Numbered from the stretch's first letter, positions 11,925-23,650 are shown. The stretch is 64,000 nucleotides of DNA from Littorina saxatilis (GCF_037325665.1 NC_090249.1:59339943-59403942); one strand, 5' to 3'. A program made the numbers and translations. Notes: generated by a model from the letters alone, not told the origin.

Positions 11925-13270
11925 TTTTTATGTGCAACAGTGTACTTAATACTAGTTTCTGCTAATGCAAAGGGTTTGGTGTTTTCTCCAAGTCAAAATT
12001 ATTTTAAACACTCAGGTTATAATTGCTAAAGGATGTTATTGTGACGTTTTTCCCAAGATCATGATGTATTGAAGATGCATGTTGTCCCTTTTCTTGTGCA
12101 TTGTGTAATTCTTATGTGTGTTTACAGTTTTTGCACAATTCTGTGTTGATCTTTCTCCTTGTCCCCCCCTCCTTTTAAGTATCTAACTATCGTTTTGTGA
12201 TTTGTTGATAATATACTTTGTCATGTACGGTGTTCACAGCGAATAAGAAAAAATCCTGCCAAAATGAAACAGTATTTTGAAGATGGAGTGCCTCATTGTT
12301 TTACTCTATCACATCGATTATTCTTGAGAATATACTTTTTATAAAATGAAATATTACTGGAGCATTTTATACCTGTTCTTGTATTTAAATTTTATCCATA
12401 ATATTTCCGGAAATGTGTTGTTTTTTTGCTCTCGTTGAGTGCCTCACTTGCTGTCAATGTCTATTCAGCAAAAAAATGTACGACACAAGGGTTGGGTTTG
12501 TAAGTGGTTGGAGGAGGCTGGAGGAGGCTGGAAGAGGCTGGAGGAGGGAGATTTGTTATTTTTCCTGGGTTTGGTAATGTTAACATAACCTGAAGGAGGC
12601 CATAAGGCTCCTTGCACAATAGACGATGGTCAGAAATAACTCCTTTATTGGTCATGAGGATGAAAGTCGCTTTTTCATTTCAATGCTCGTTATTCTCTCA
12701 GGTGCCAGGAGACTGGTTCCGAATAACTCTCACTTACTCTATCACACATGTCGTATCCATTTAGATCGCTTACTTCCCTTTGTTTATCAGATAGTCATGG
12801 AAGAGTTGCAGCCCTTATCAGTTGGACCAAGCCAGTTGTGAAAAATGATCTGCAATGCACATTTCGTATCTGTGTATGTGAGGTTCCTTTTCACTGCTGC
12901 ACTAATCGCTGGCCTGCAGTGATCTCTGACCATGAGGTGTCGCCAAACACATGAACAATGGCAAACCATCCATAGCCAGTGTCAGAATTATTTCCAGAAA
13001 TTGTCTATTGTTGTCAGATTCTAAGATAATACATGTATGTTTTTTTTCATGTTTCATTTTGAGGAAGGGCTATTAAATTTTTTCTTGCTGTTAAACTTGA
13101 CAGAAATCGGGGTTGTGAATGTACAGGTTTTATGTAAATTTGTTTGTTTCCAATGACAGTTGTATTATTCATTAAAACTTAATAGTGCATATATTTTAAT
13201 TATAATCGCTCAATATTTCAACATTTTTACAGACACAAATCAATTATTTCTGTTTGTTGTAATCGACTTA
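11925..13270. other. Unassigned intergenic DNA
   Basis: Apart from the shared segment at 12692-12790, I see no gene. A short GGAGGCTGGA-type repeat lies at 12509-12545. Confidence 0.45.
12692..12790 (+). repeat. Dispersed segment also found at 54082-54172
   Basis: Both places share TTCTCTCAGGTGC, GGAGACTGGTT, ATAACTCT and GCTTACTTCCCT in the same order with similar spacing. The second copy lies just before an EB1 exon. Origin unknown; probably an old transposon fragment. Confidence 0.6.
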
Positions 13271-13750
13271 TGTGATTATACGCTAATTTGTTCTTGTCTT
13301 AGTGCGGTATGGTTATGTACTGGAAACAGTTTACTTTGAATACGCAGAAGTGAAGCTACTTTTACTTTACACAACTGTTCAAGCTTTCATGACAGTTCCA
13401 ATAAACCGTGCACCAAACAAACCTTGGACATTGTGCTTGTTTGTGTTTGTGTGAGATGGGAGTCTGCGTTTGGTATTCACACCAATATTGACCGACGGTT
13501 GCTGGCTGACTGTTGTGATTATACGCAAATTTGTTCTTGTCTTAGTGCGGTATGGTTATGTACTGTAAACAGTTTACTTTGAATACGCAGAAGTGAAGCT
13601 ACTTTTACTTTACACAACTGTTCAAGCTTTTATGAAAGTTCCAATAAACCGTGCACCAAACAAACCTTTGACATTGTGCTTGTTTCTGTTTGTGTGAGAT
13701 GGGAGTCTGCGTTTGGTATTCACACCAATATTGACCGACGGTTGCTGGCT
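13271..13750 (+). repeat. Tandem duplication, unit about 243 bp
   Basis: Copies start at 13271 and 13514 and differ at only a few positions. Each contains AATAAA followed about 40 bp later by a TG-rich stretch (CTTGTTTGTGTTTGTGTG in copy 1), the usual layout of a polyadenylation site. A plus-strand transcript ending here is possible, but I found no coding exons for one. Confidence 0.85.
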
Positions 13751-14092
13751 TTAATATTTTGTTAACTGAAAATCTGACAATGCTCATGAAGATTATTACA
13801 AACAATCCTTAAATTAAATTATACTGGCCACAGAAGAAGGATAAAGCACATTTGCAGGCAGAAAAAAATTAAGAACACAAGTACATATGGTTTATTCCAT
13901 ACGGCTTATTTGCAAAACTTTGCCCTATCAAGAACAAAGTGACAAGAGACCTGTTTCATTGCTGCCTGTACTTTTATTGCATTGTGCCCATAAACAGTGT
14001 AAAAAGCATACATTGGTCAATTTTCATGTAGCAAACGCACACACACACATTTCTGTCTCACCATTAGCACATACACACACAAGCAAAACACA

Positions 14093-14468
14093 TACCATCC
14101 ATTGAACTACACACCCTTCAATACTAACACACACTAAGCTCATCTATACCATCCATTGAACTACACACCCTTCAATACTAACACACACTAAGCTCATCTA
14201 TACCATCCATTGAACTACACACCCTTCAATACTAACACACACTAAGCTCATCTATACCATCCATTGAACTACACACCCTTCAATACTAACACACACTAAG
14301 CTCATCTATACCATCTATTGAACTACACACCCTTCAATACTAACACACACTAAGCTCATCTATACCATCCATTGAACTACACACCCTTCAATACTAACAC
14401 ACACTAAGCTCATCTATACCATCCATTGAACTACACACCCTTCAATACTAACACACAATAAGCTCATC
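14093..14468. repeat. 54-bp tandem array, about 7 copies
   Basis: Units carry CTACACACCCTTCAATACTA, AACACACACTAAGCTCATC and TATACCATCCATTGAA. Near-perfect copies imply recent expansion. The array lies downstream of the TCEANC2 stop codon and may be inside its 3' UTR: a minus-strand AATAAA lies at 13892-13897. Confidence 0.95.
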
Positions 14469-14607
14469 TAAAATTCAGAGTTCTGCACATAGACACCAAC
14501 ATGACAAATTCCCCCCCTCCCCCCCCACAAAACAACAACCACATACACGTATAAAAGTATTAAAACTCGCACTAAAATCACAGACATGCATTCACACAGT
14601 CTCATTG

Positions 14608-17600
14608 TCATTTTTTGAACTGTTTGACGAGCTGTTCAACCGTGAGAGACTTGCTCAGCACCTGTGATCTCACATCCTCCGAGTGCTTCAATTTGAACAC
14701 CAGGGCACGCATAGATCTACGATACGCAACGCCAGCCAGACGCTTGCTCTGATGAAAAACTTCCCTCTCCACTGCGTCCACCAGAGCGTCAGTTTTCTGA
14801 AACATACCATAGGTGGAAAATGTAAGGCGAAGACTGCTAAATGAGCTAAAATACTAAAACGCTTACATAAAACAGAGATGTCTATCATTTACTTTTTAAA
14901 AAGGCTGGAGATTCATTAAAGGATAAGAATTCGTGAGTAGAACTGTCATTACGTCATCACAAAGAGTTGGCTACAATCGGATGCCTCCAACCACAAACCA
15001 GCCTTAACTTTCAGCGCCAAAGACTGACATTTGTCTGAACAAAAAAAGGTTTAGTTTGTCTAAACACAGATATATTTACTCGTAATTGTATCACTTACAG
15101 ACCAGCTGTACCGGACATGATTTTGATACATGTAACATGAAAACACAGGATGATCAAAAATCAAAACCAACCATGAGCAGTGCTGAAAGTCCACGAAATG
15201 GGGCATTGGCCTTTGTCTAGTACTTCTCATAATTTACTAGCCAGAGAGCAATTTTTTTAAATTTTTACTCGCCAAACCAACCATTTGTTTCAGCAACTTT
15301 TCTCGCATTTGGCGAGCAGATTTACATTTCTACTTGCCATTTACATGTTTCTACTCTCCATGGCGATTAAAATACTCGCCACTTTCAGGCCTGATGAGAT
15401 GGTCAATTCTGCTGTTGATAGCGATACTCACCCCCAGTGACAGTGATTCAGCCAGGAATTTACGTCCATTGTCTCTCATTCTCTCTGACTTTGCATCGCA
15501 CTTCACCTCAATCTGGGGTCTGTCTTGGAAATCCTCAAAGTGCTTGCGCCATTTTTGATACAGGGCGTCAGCTTGTTTGGCCACAGCTTTGTCTGAGTGT
15601 GTTCGCAGCTTGAACACTGTGTGACCTGTGATTATAGTGTGAAGAGAGAAAAGATAAATTCCATCAATTCCAAAGATCTTTTTTTCTGAATTAAATGAGG
15701 TCTACTGCCCTACTGAACACGATGGAATCTCCTCCTCCCCCCCCCTCCTCCCGCCATTTAAGAATAATACCCCCTAATTTAAGACTTCCCCCTTTTTTTA
15801 AGAACCCGCCTTTTCAGATTTTGTTATGTTCATAACCCCTGTACATTTACCACCATCTTAAGATATGATTTTCTAAGATTTTTGGAGGTCACAAAAAGGG
15901 GGTTCCGCTGTACCCGCTATGTGAAGAACTACCACACTGATACTGATAGTTTAGACAGACTCCAGTATCCATGCTTCTTACACTTTACAGTAGCGTAGCT
16001 CCTACTATTATTCTCCTGTAATCTGCTATGACTGTCATACTCATGCAAAAACATGCCATCAGACTTGAAGAGGGGAAACAATCATTTCGGAACGATTTCA
16101 TGTCATTAATCAAATCTTTGAAATGATGAATAATTCTGCGTCACAGTTTTATTCATTCATTTCCAGGCAAGACTACTCAAACATAGTGACACTCAAGGTA
16201 CAGAGTCTATTTCATTTCAACTGTTGGTTGGACACTTTCACGCACACTTACACACAGTGTAAGACCAGAAAAAAAAAGGTCTGTTTACGGTAACATAGGG
16301 TGAAAAAATAGGGTCGGTAGGTCGGCTTTTTTTTCAAATGTTTTTTTCTCCCCTCTCTATGATGTTTCACAGTTCATTTCTTCCGATCAATCCCTGTTTT
16401 TGCCTGTTGAAAAATGTTAATGATACTAAAACTCGCTGGATAGGTACTGATAATTTTCACCCCATCCTTTTCATGACAACATTTATCAAGCTTTACAGCT
16501 AGCGGGTGGCGAACACCACTGCGTGCATCCATTTTGAAAGGAAGTAACACGAGTGATGACCCTTTACTCCTAACAGTACTTTGAGCTTACCTCCCTTCTG
16601 TCGTCTGCTGTTTGAGCGCAAACAGCTCTATTTTGGATGCGGATTTTTTTTTTTTTCTCAGACGATCCAAAAAAAAGATTAGGGTCGGGCCTAAAAACTA
16701 AGGTCGGTCGGGTTACCGTAAACAGACATTTTTTTTGTTTGGCCTAAGTAAACTCAAGTAAGACGACTCATAATGTTGACATACCAATCTTGGTGGACTT
16801 AAGGACATGCTTTGGAGGGACTTTGTGTGCCAGTTGTTGGAGACTCTCAAGCAGGATGTCCACTGACTGGTCTGGCAGACGCAGTCTGGCCTTCAGTCTC
16901 TTGATGTCTTCTATAACCACCACTCCCTGAAAAATACGTGTACATATAAAATTATATTATATACGTGCAAAAAAAAACTAATCCTAACAATTGGAGTGTA
17001 ATACAAATGTAGTACAATTGGAACCCCCCTTTTAAGACCTCCAAAAGTTCAAATCAGAGATGACGAACAGAAAATCAGAGATGACGAACAGAAAATCTGA
17101 GATGACGAACAGAAAATCTGAAAATTCAAGGTCTTCAAAAGGGGGAAGTCTTTAACTTAGGGATCTTAATGCTTATAAGGGGGGTTTCATTTAATGTAAT
17201 GATATGATGTATGTGTAGTATGACACTCACACACATAGACAACACTGTGAAGGCGTGTATAGTAATGATTACACTGTATTGAATATAAGACTAAAAGGTA
17301 AGGTTAAACACAAGCACAAAGTAGAGAGTACTGAAGCAAGAGACTGTTCACTGTGATAGCTGAATGCAGACTGCTGCAGAAGGCAGGGATAAAACTGAGG
17401 CTGGCTGTGTGGCCAGGCAGTATGGATAACCATGACTAGTGAGCATGCAGATATCACTACATCTCCCTTCTTAAGAAAAAGACTATTGTTTATTAATAAG
17501 GTTTTTTTTAAAGTTGATTGGGTGTATTTGTAATTTTGCTGTACTAGGTAATAAACATTGCAATGTAGGCAAACCATAGCCTTTTAAACACATAGTCTTT

Positions 17601-20600
17601 ACATGATACCAATGTATTAAGTAACACCAATCATGAAGTTCTAATGATCATTAATATTTTAAATCTTCAAATGTCAGTTTTTCTGTGCATTCCTTTGCAC
17701 TGCCTAAAGAGAGATACGGCAGTAGTGTTTGTACAGAGTCTGGGTCCAGCTACTGGCATCTGTTATCTATTACTGGTGGGAGCTGACTAGGGGCACCGTT
17801 ATCTGCTAGCCATGCCAGAGACTGGAATTTCCTAAATTGCAGTCCTGTGGAGAGTCGCAACTGAATATGCACTATATTCTAGTAGCAATATCACTATTGG
17901 TCTGTTCAAGTGTATCCGTATGACTGCAAGATTTTTTTACACTATATGTTACTGTTCTTCACTACAACAGTCCTGTGGATATCTGTTTCTGCAAATAGAA
18001 ACGGTGAGTCTACAGGTCTAATTTCTGCGGGGCTTTGACGATTCGGCCTGATCGGGTTGTTGTAGCTCCCGCTTGTGAAGGAAGCTGCTGTTGTAGAGGT
18101 TCTTGTTGCGGTGGTTTGGGTGTAGCCTCTACTGCTTGGGGAATGTCTCTGATGTGGACTCTGTTCCTCCTGAGCATCTGTCCTTGTTGCGTGGTAAGCT
18201 GGTATGACCTCGGCTCCGCGCTCGGTCCGGTGACGGTAGCTGGGATCCATTTCCCTGTCTGGTAGTCCTGGACACGGGCTTGTTGACCAGGCTGAAGGAC
18301 TGGCAGGTCTTTGGCATGCCGATCGTGGTACATCTTCTGTACGTTCTGGCGATCTTGAAGCTCTTCTCTGATTGAGTTTGGGAGAGAGTTCAGCTTTATG
18401 GGCATGTTGGATCGTGCTTTTCTTCCTGTCAGGATTTCGAGGGGACTTGGAATAGATGAGGACAGAGGGGTGGTGCGCAGACATAGAAGGGCAAGGTCAG
18501 GATCAGTTCTGGCTTGGCTGGCCTTCTGTAGAGCATCCTTGACTGTCTGCACGTGTCTCTCACTCATACCGTTGGATCTGGGGTATCTGGGGGAAGAGGT
18601 TATGTGGTCGAATGCCCACTCTCTTGCAAATGTGACGAAGGCGTCCGATGAGAATTGGGGGCCGTTGTCACTTATCAGCTTGCTGGGAATGCCATGCTCA
18701 GAGAACATCTGCTTTAGTGCTCTGATGACAGTGTTGCTAGTTGCGTCACCAGCAAGCTTTCTGACGATGAAGTACTTGCTGTAGTAGTCAGTGAGCAGCA
18801 AATACTCATAGCCATGGAGTCTGAACAGGTCTGTTCCAAGGGTCTCCCATGGGCGACTGGGCACCTCATGTGGCATGAGGGACTCAGGGGACTGCGATGG
18901 TTTGTGCTCCTGGCAGATGGGGCATGACTTGGTTCTCTGCTCAATGTCCTTGTTGATTCCAGGCCAGAAGACAGATTCTCTGGCACGAAGTCGCGTCTTC
19001 TCGATGCCTTGGTGACCATAATGGAGTTGTTCCATGATGTCTTCCCGTTGTGATTCTGGGATGAGCAAGCGTTGTCCTTTCAGGATGAGCCCGTCTTCAA
19101 TAGCTAACTCGTCTCTGAAATGCCAAAATGTTCTGATGGCTGGTGGTACTTCCTGGAGAGTGTCTGGCCATCCTGTCACGATCGTACTAGTCAGCTGGCG
19201 GCAGGTTGCATTGTCCTCGGTTGCTGCGCGAATGCGGCTGGTACGTTCCGAACTGAACCGCACCATGCTGACCCGTATGTCGAGGTCAATCTCCTGCAGG
19301 TTCTTTGCACTTGGCAGTCTCGACAGGGTGTCCGCCAGTGCCATGGTTGAACCAGGTTGATACTCCATAACGAAATTGTAGCCCTGTAGTTTCAGCAGCA
19401 TTCGCTGGAGTCGTGGAGGAGCTGATGTGAGGGGTTTGTTCAAGATCATCACCAGGGGCTTGTGGTCTGTGACGACCTTGAATGGTCTCCCAAAGAGATA
19501 GGTGTGAAATCTTTGGACTCCAAAGACAACTGCCAGGAGTTCTCTTTCAATGCAGGCATACCGTGTTTCTGCATCTGAAAGTGATTTGGAAGCATATGCG
19601 ATGGGCTGTTGGTCCTGGATTAGGCTGGCTCCAAGGCCTTTGATGCTTGCATCTGTCTGCAGTGTCGGAGTCTTGGAGGTGTCAAAGTATCTCAGGGTCG
19701 ATGTTTCTGAGATTGCTTCCTTGATCTTCTCAATGCTTGCTTGGTGATGACTCTCCCAGATGAAGGGGACGTCATTCTTCAAGAGGTCTCTCAGAACTGC
19801 TGATTTCTCCGAGAGTTTGGGGATGAATGGCGCAAGGAATTGGATGAACCCGAGGAACGTCTGGAGTTCCTTTTTGTTGGTCGGGGTTGCCATGTTGTGA
19901 AGGTCTGTTACCTTCTCAGGGTCAGGGTGCACTCCATTGGTGTCGTACTTCATGCCGAAGAATGTAATGGAGTCTGTCTTTATGGTACACTTTTCTGAGT
20001 TGAAAACTAGACCATTCTCAGCTGCAACTTTGAAGAGGTTGTGGATGACCTTGTCATGTTCTTCGTTGGTCTTTGCGTAGACAGCAACGTCGTCGGCGAT
20101 GCCAACTGTCCCGTCCACTTGCTCCAGGATCTGGTCCATCTTCAGCTGGAAGATGTCTTGTGACACGGACAGTCCAAAGGGTAAACGCTTGAAGCAGTAC
20201 CTGCCGAAGGGTGACTGGAAAGTTGTCAGCAGTTGAGAGTCAGGATGTAGCTGCACTGACCAGTATCCGGACTTGGCATCCAGTTTTGAAAAAACTTTGG
20301 CGCCTTGGAACTTGTGTGTGAGCTCTTCAACAGTCGGGGTTTTATGGTGTGGTCTCTTCAGGGCTTTGTTTAGATGCCTGGGATCGAGGCACACTCTCAG
20401 TTCTCCTCCCTTCTTGTGTGAGTAGGCGAGGCTGGACACCCAGTCTGTTGGGTCTGTGACTCGCTTGATGACTCCACTCTCTTCCATCTTGTCGAGCTCG
20501 TTCTTGATGGAGTCTTTGAGGGCAATCGGAGTTTTCCTTGGCGGGTCAATGTGGGTAGGCACATCTGGATCCACGACGAGTTTAGCTTCTCCTGGGAGGT

Positions 20601-23600
20601 CTCCAATCCTGTCGAACTGTTGTGGGTATCGACGCATCAGATCCTTGGTGGAACTGATTGGCTCAGACCTTTCTGTGTCAATGCTACAATGGAGAGTGAC
20701 AACCTTGAGTTGTTCGCATGTTGGCAGGCCCATGACTGCAGGTCCTGTGACGTCTACAATGTGGAACTGTGCTTCTTTCCATGACGAATCTCTGAACTTG
20801 CATGGGAAGCTGAAGATTCCATGACATGGTATTGTTGTGCCATTGTATGCCGTCAGACGTACAGATTTTGCTTTGTCTGCAATTTCGCTTGTTGGCATCT
20901 CGTCTTCTCGCAGGTGGTCAGGGAACATCTGCCGGAATGTACGTAAGGGTAGAGTATTTCCCTGAGCTCCAGTGTCCACTTTCAGATTGAGATTGTGGAT
21001 CCCTGGTCGGCTGGTCAGCTTGACGTTGAGCTGTACGAAAGCCTCGTCTCTTCTTGTGATGGACGATATCTTCACATTGTTGAAGGACAGCATGTCAAAG
21101 TGGTCTTCTACGTCTGTGGATGCTTGAACATCATGCACAGCTCTGCGGCTGTCATGATGTGCTCCACGTCCTTGGTCACCTCTGGTGTTCTGGTTCCTCT
21201 GGCTCTGTTGTTTTTGATTTGAACCTGTGGCAGAGGACCGACACACCTTGGCCCAGTGGTTTTCTTTCCCGCATGATCTGCACTGGGATCCATAGGCAGG
21301 ACATTTTCTGGGCTCATGTGAACGTCCGCAGTTCTTGCATCTGCTTGTCTGAAGGCTGTGGACATGTGTGCTGGGAAGTCTCATATCCTGGAGTTGCTGT
21401 ACGTGGCAGGCTGTGGCTTCAAAAGTCCTGCCTATTTGCACGGCGTTCTCCAGTTTCAGCCCTTTTTTCTGGCTGAGGAGGTTTTTCTGGTAGTCTGCGT
21501 CAGTTGTATTGGCAATGATTAATTCAATAATGCGCTCGTTGGTTTCTTCTGTTGAGAAATCGCATTTGATCGCTTGCAGTTTACACTTGTTGACGAAATT
21601 GTCCAAGGATTCCGATGGGCCTTGTCGAAATGCCATTAACTTCAGGCGTGCAACCCGAAAGTTTTCTGAGGGTTCCAGCTGCTCTCTGAAGCGCTTGAGG
21701 ATGGCAGCTGGGGTCTGCTCGTCGTCATCCGTCAAGGTCCAGGAGTTATATCTCCTGAGCCCTTCTTCTCCGACCTGAAGGAGGATGTGGGTTGTCTGTT
21801 CCGCTGTGGGAACTTTCTTGGCTTTGAAATATAGTTCAATTCTCTGCGAGAATAGTTTGAAAGATTCTGCAGGGTTGTCCGTGGTCCAGTCCATTTTGGG
21901 CGCATGTTCCATTTTGAGATGCTTTCCGTAGGACTGCTACCTTATGGAAAGGGTTTTTGGCTCTCTTTGTCTTACTCTGTTTCAAATGTAGCACCTTTAT
22001 TGCACTAATGTTCAAGCACACAACATGCACCAGTCCTCACATCACTTTCAGAGCAAATATGAGGGGTCTGACACAGTTAGGTACTATAAACATCAAGGCA
22101 GGGTGTATAGAATTAAGCTGATCGCGGGATGCGATAACGATAGTTCCAATTGAAACAAAAGGTTTGACACTTACTTTAAAGTCTTTGTTTTTTTCCGCTG
22201 CCACCATGTAATGATATGATGTATGTGTAGTATGACACTCACACACATAGACAACACTGTGAAGGCGTGTATAGTAATGATTACACTGTATTGAATATAA
22301 GACTAAAAGGTAAGGTTAAACACAAGCACAAAGTAGAGAGTACTGAAGCAAGAGACTGTTCACTGTGATAGCTGAATGCAGACTGCTGCAGAAGGCAGGG
22401 ATAAAACTGAGGCTGGCTGTGTGGCCAGGCAGTATGGATAACCATGACTAGTGAGCATGCAGATATCACTACACGGACCTTCACTAAATACCATGTACAA
22501 CTCTAAAGCCTCTACTCACCGACTTGTATAGAAACCACCAAAAGGAGACCATGACTTTGTTTTGCAACTGTAAGACTTACTGTCTGATAGTGATACCATT
22601 AATTGACTATTGAAAGCAAAATTTCAGCGATTGCAAATATGCAATATTTCTGGCGATGACAGTTTAACATTTAAGTTTTAACAAACCCTAATTTGAGAGA
22701 ACTTTTGGCCGTCCAGATTTAAGACTGGGATTTTTCCTCAGACAGTTTTATAAATACTCAGCAGACATATATATCTAATAAAGCTTGATAAAAGGTATGG
22801 ACATTTTACTGGAATAACACCTTAAACAAGAGGCGGAGCCTTCAAGGCTCACGTAAGAAATCGACAAACAGTAACACAAACTCAATCACTCCGTCACACA
22901 TACATACACACACACAGTAAGCATAGGTGACACTGTGCAAGAGTGCGAGACACTAGATCTAGATCTGTCTGTCTGTAGCCTACTTACAGGGACACGACTG
23001 CCAGATGGCCAGATCGACACTGCGCTTTCGACAGCGCTTCCTCACGCAGACACTGGAAACACGCTGTGCAGATTAACCTGTAGGAAATCTCCTTTGGTAT
23101 CTTCTTTATCTATTTTTCTGGAGCTACGAAACCGAACAATGTGAAATCGTCTTCTCCGAATCGGCGAACTGCAGCTCGGTGATAACTGTATATATATACC
23201 ACAATCCTTCACGCGATCTGACCTAACCTTGACCCCTGACCTGGTCTACATACCACACACGACACAAACCAGTCACCTGTTTTTACCCCCGTTTTCTTTG
23301 GATACACACTTTAACTACATACGTGCCGACGAAATGTTGATCATTGCTTCAATATTTTGAAGCTGTTGCTTGGATAACAACCAGGTAAAATTACTATTTC
23401 GGTGTTTAGTCAAATGTTAAAGTTTCTATCACACACATACACACACACACACACACGCGCACAGACAGACAAAGTTTAGCATCGCATAGGCTACATACTT
23501 ACGTGAGCCAAAAAACGAATTAAGAATACGAGAGAGAGAGAGAGAGTTTACCTGAAGAGATTCAATCGTTGTCTGTATAAACTCGGGTGCTCTCTTGCCC

Positions 23601-23650
23601 TTTGTGCTTTTCCCTTTTGACCTGGGAGTCCTAGTGACAAATTGATCCAT
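14608..23650 (-). CDS. TCEANC2: TFIIS N-terminal and central domain-containing protein 2
   Basis: Four coding exons, all with GT/AG borders: 23650-23552, 16926-16785, 15625-15432 and 14796-14608. Phases agree and give 207 residues; the human protein has 208 by memory. The start [10 protein letters not shown] and TIESLQ match the family N-terminus. Residues about 34-110 are the TFIIS leucine/tryptophan bundle ([35 protein letters not shown]). Residues about 115-207 are the TFIIS central domain ([27 protein letters not shown]). No C-terminal zinc ribbon, as is normal for this family, so it should bind elongation factors or polymerase without the transcript-cleavage finger of TFIIS; its exact role is unclear. 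Intron 1 (6.6 kb) contains a same-strand Ty3/gypsy element and two MITE-like repeats near exon 2. Confidence 0.93.
15722..15907. mobile_element. GGAACCCC-type foldback element, diverged copy
   Basis: C-rich left half (ACCCCCTAATTTAAGACTTC) and a right end GGAGGTCACAAAAAGG followed by GGGTTCC, the inverse of the GGAACCCCC...AAGACCTCC start seen at 17020 and 24208. It lies in intron 2 of TCEANC2. Borders are approximate. Confidence 0.45.
16269..16740. mobile_element. TTACGGTAAC-family MITE (copy 1)
   Basis: Perfect 16-bp inverted ends GTCTGTTTACGGTAAC (16279-16294) and GTTACCGTAAACAGAC (16712-16727), with further inverted GGGTCGGTAGGTCGG-like sequence inside and A/T runs outside. No coding frame. 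It lies in intron 2 of TCEANC2; relatives are at 31640 and 32964. The superfamily is not assigned. Confidence 0.8.
17020..17190. mobile_element. GGAACCCC-type foldback element
   Basis: Starts GGAACCCCCCTTTTAAGACC and ends TTATAAGGGGGGTTTCATT, which is its approximate inverse. It contains a 21-bp tandem repeat (GAGATGACGAACAGAAAATC, about three copies). It ends 4 bp before the Ty3/gypsy LTR. Confidence 0.65.
17195..17461 (-). repeat. 3' LTR of Ty3/gypsy element
   Basis: Identical to 22207-22473 by direct comparison. Short (267 bp). Confidence 0.95.
18010..21912 (-). CDS. Gag-Pol polyprotein of Ty3/gypsy element
   Basis: 1300 residues in one frame with ATG at 21912. Order: capsid-like Gag (1-180); paired zinc knuckles (192-224, [13 protein letters not shown] and [14 protein letters not shown]); aspartic protease (VDTGAQGNT, about 312-320); reverse transcriptase (about 490-690, with [13 protein letters not shown] and active-site block GIADDVAVY, using ADD where YxDD is usual); RNase H (about 750-865, LQTDAS, ERELLAV, TDHKPL); integrase zinc finger ([11 protein letters not shown] ... 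CPIC, about 965-1000); and integrase core ([29 protein letters not shown]). Gag and Pol share a single frame, known for several Ty3/gypsy lineages. It is a mobile-element gene, not a host gene. Confidence 0.93.
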   Translation of the reverse strand: MEHAPKMDWTTDNPAESFKLFSQRIELYFKAKKVPTAEQTTHILLQVGEEGLRRYNSWTLTDDDEQTPAAILKRFREQLEPSENFRVARLKLMAFRQGPSESLDNFVNKCKLQAIKCDFSTEETNERIIELIIANTTDADYQKNLLSQKKGLKLENAVQIGRTFEATACHVQQLQDMRLPSTHVHSLQTSRCKNCGRSHEPRKCPAYGSQCRSCGKENHWAKVCRSSATGSNQKQQSQRNQNTRGDQGRGAHHDSRRAVHDVQASTDVEDHFDMLSFNNVKISSITRRDEAFVQLNVKLTSRPGIHNLNLKVDTGAQGNTLPLRTFRQMFPDHLREDEMPTSEIADKAKSVRLTAYNGTTIPCHGIFSFPCKFRDSSWKEAQFHIVDVTGPAVMGLPTCEQLKVVTLHCSIDTERSEPISSTKDLMRRYPQQFDRIGDLPGEAKLVVDPDVPTHIDPPRKTPIALKDSIKNELDKMEESGVIKRVTDPTDWVSSLAYSHKKGGELRVCLDPRHLNKALKRPHHKTPTVEELTHKFQGAKVFSKLDAKSGYWSVQLHPDSQLLTTFQSPFGRYCFKRLPFGLSVSQDIFQLKMDQILEQVDGTVGIADDVAVYAKTNEEHDKVIHNLFKVAAENGLVFNSEKCTIKTDSITFFGMKYDTNGVHPDPEKVTDLHNMATPTNKKELQTFLGFIQFLAPFIPKLSEKSAVLRDLLKNDVPFIWESHHQASIEKIKEAISETSTLRYFDTSKTPTLQTDASIKGLGASLIQDQQPIAYASKSLSDAETRYACIERELLAVVFGVQRFHTYLFGRPFKVVTDHKPLVMILNKPLTSAPPRLQRMLLKLQGYNFVMEYQPGSTMALADTLSRLPSAKNLQEIDLDIRVSMVRFSSERTSRIRAATEDNATCRQLTSTIVTGWPDTLQEVPPAIRTFWHFRDELAIEDGLILKGQRLLIPESQREDIMEQLHYGHQGIEKTRLRARESVFWPGINKDIEQRTKSCPICQEHKPSQSPESLMPHEVPSRPWETLGTDLFRLHGYEYLLLTDYYSKYFIVRKLAGDATSNTVIRALKQMFSEHGIPSKLISDNGPQFSSDAFVTFAREWAFDHITSSPRYPRSNGMSERHVQTVKDALQKASQARTDPDLALLCLRTTPLSSSIPSPLEILTGRKARSNMPIKLNSLPNSIREELQDRQNVQKMYHDRHAKDLPVLQPGQQARVQDYQTGKWIPATVTGPSAEPRSYQLTTQQGQMLRRNRVHIRDIPQAVEATPKPPQQEPLQQQLPSQAGATTTRSGRIVKAPQKLDL
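22207..22473 (-). repeat. 5' LTR of Ty3/gypsy element
   Basis: Identical to 17195-17461. It would carry the element's promoter. Confidence 0.95.
22825..22920 (-). mobile_element. Right end of a possible family D Helentron-like element
   Basis: On the minus strand the end reads CGTGAGCCTTGAAGGCTC, then CGCCT, then CTTGTT: a 7-bp-stem hairpin followed by the same terminal hexamer as families A, B and C. An AC-rich tract lies inside at 22904-22917. I could not find the other end; the element may reach about 23300. Confidence 0.45.
22921..23545. other. Unassigned intron 1 DNA of TCEANC2
   Basis: It contains AC and AG microsatellites (23431-23456, 23531-23546) ending at the exon 1 splice donor. 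Otherwise nothing recognised. Confidence 0.4.

Larger units (their letters stand above)
17195..22473 (-). mobile_element. Ty3/gypsy LTR retroelement, looks whole, very young
   Basis: 267-bp LTRs at 17195-17461 and 22207-22473 are identical by eye and run, on the minus strand, TGTAGTGATATC to TCATTACA. Next to the 5' LTR is TGGTGGCAGCGG, the probable tRNA primer site; before the 3' LTR is the purine tract AGAAGGGAGA. One 1300-codon gag-pol frame fills the interior. It sits in TCEANC2 intron 1 in the gene's own orientation. The flanks (TTTAA on the left, CGGAC on the right) show no matching target duplication, which is odd for so young an element. The clade within Ty3/gypsy is not assigned; no chromodomain was seen. 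Confidence 0.93.

Noticed and set aside
17942-18484. 180-codon frame overlapping the Ty3/gypsy Pol end
   Set aside because: Another frame of the same element region with low-complexity Arg/Ser/Pro/His content; no family seen.
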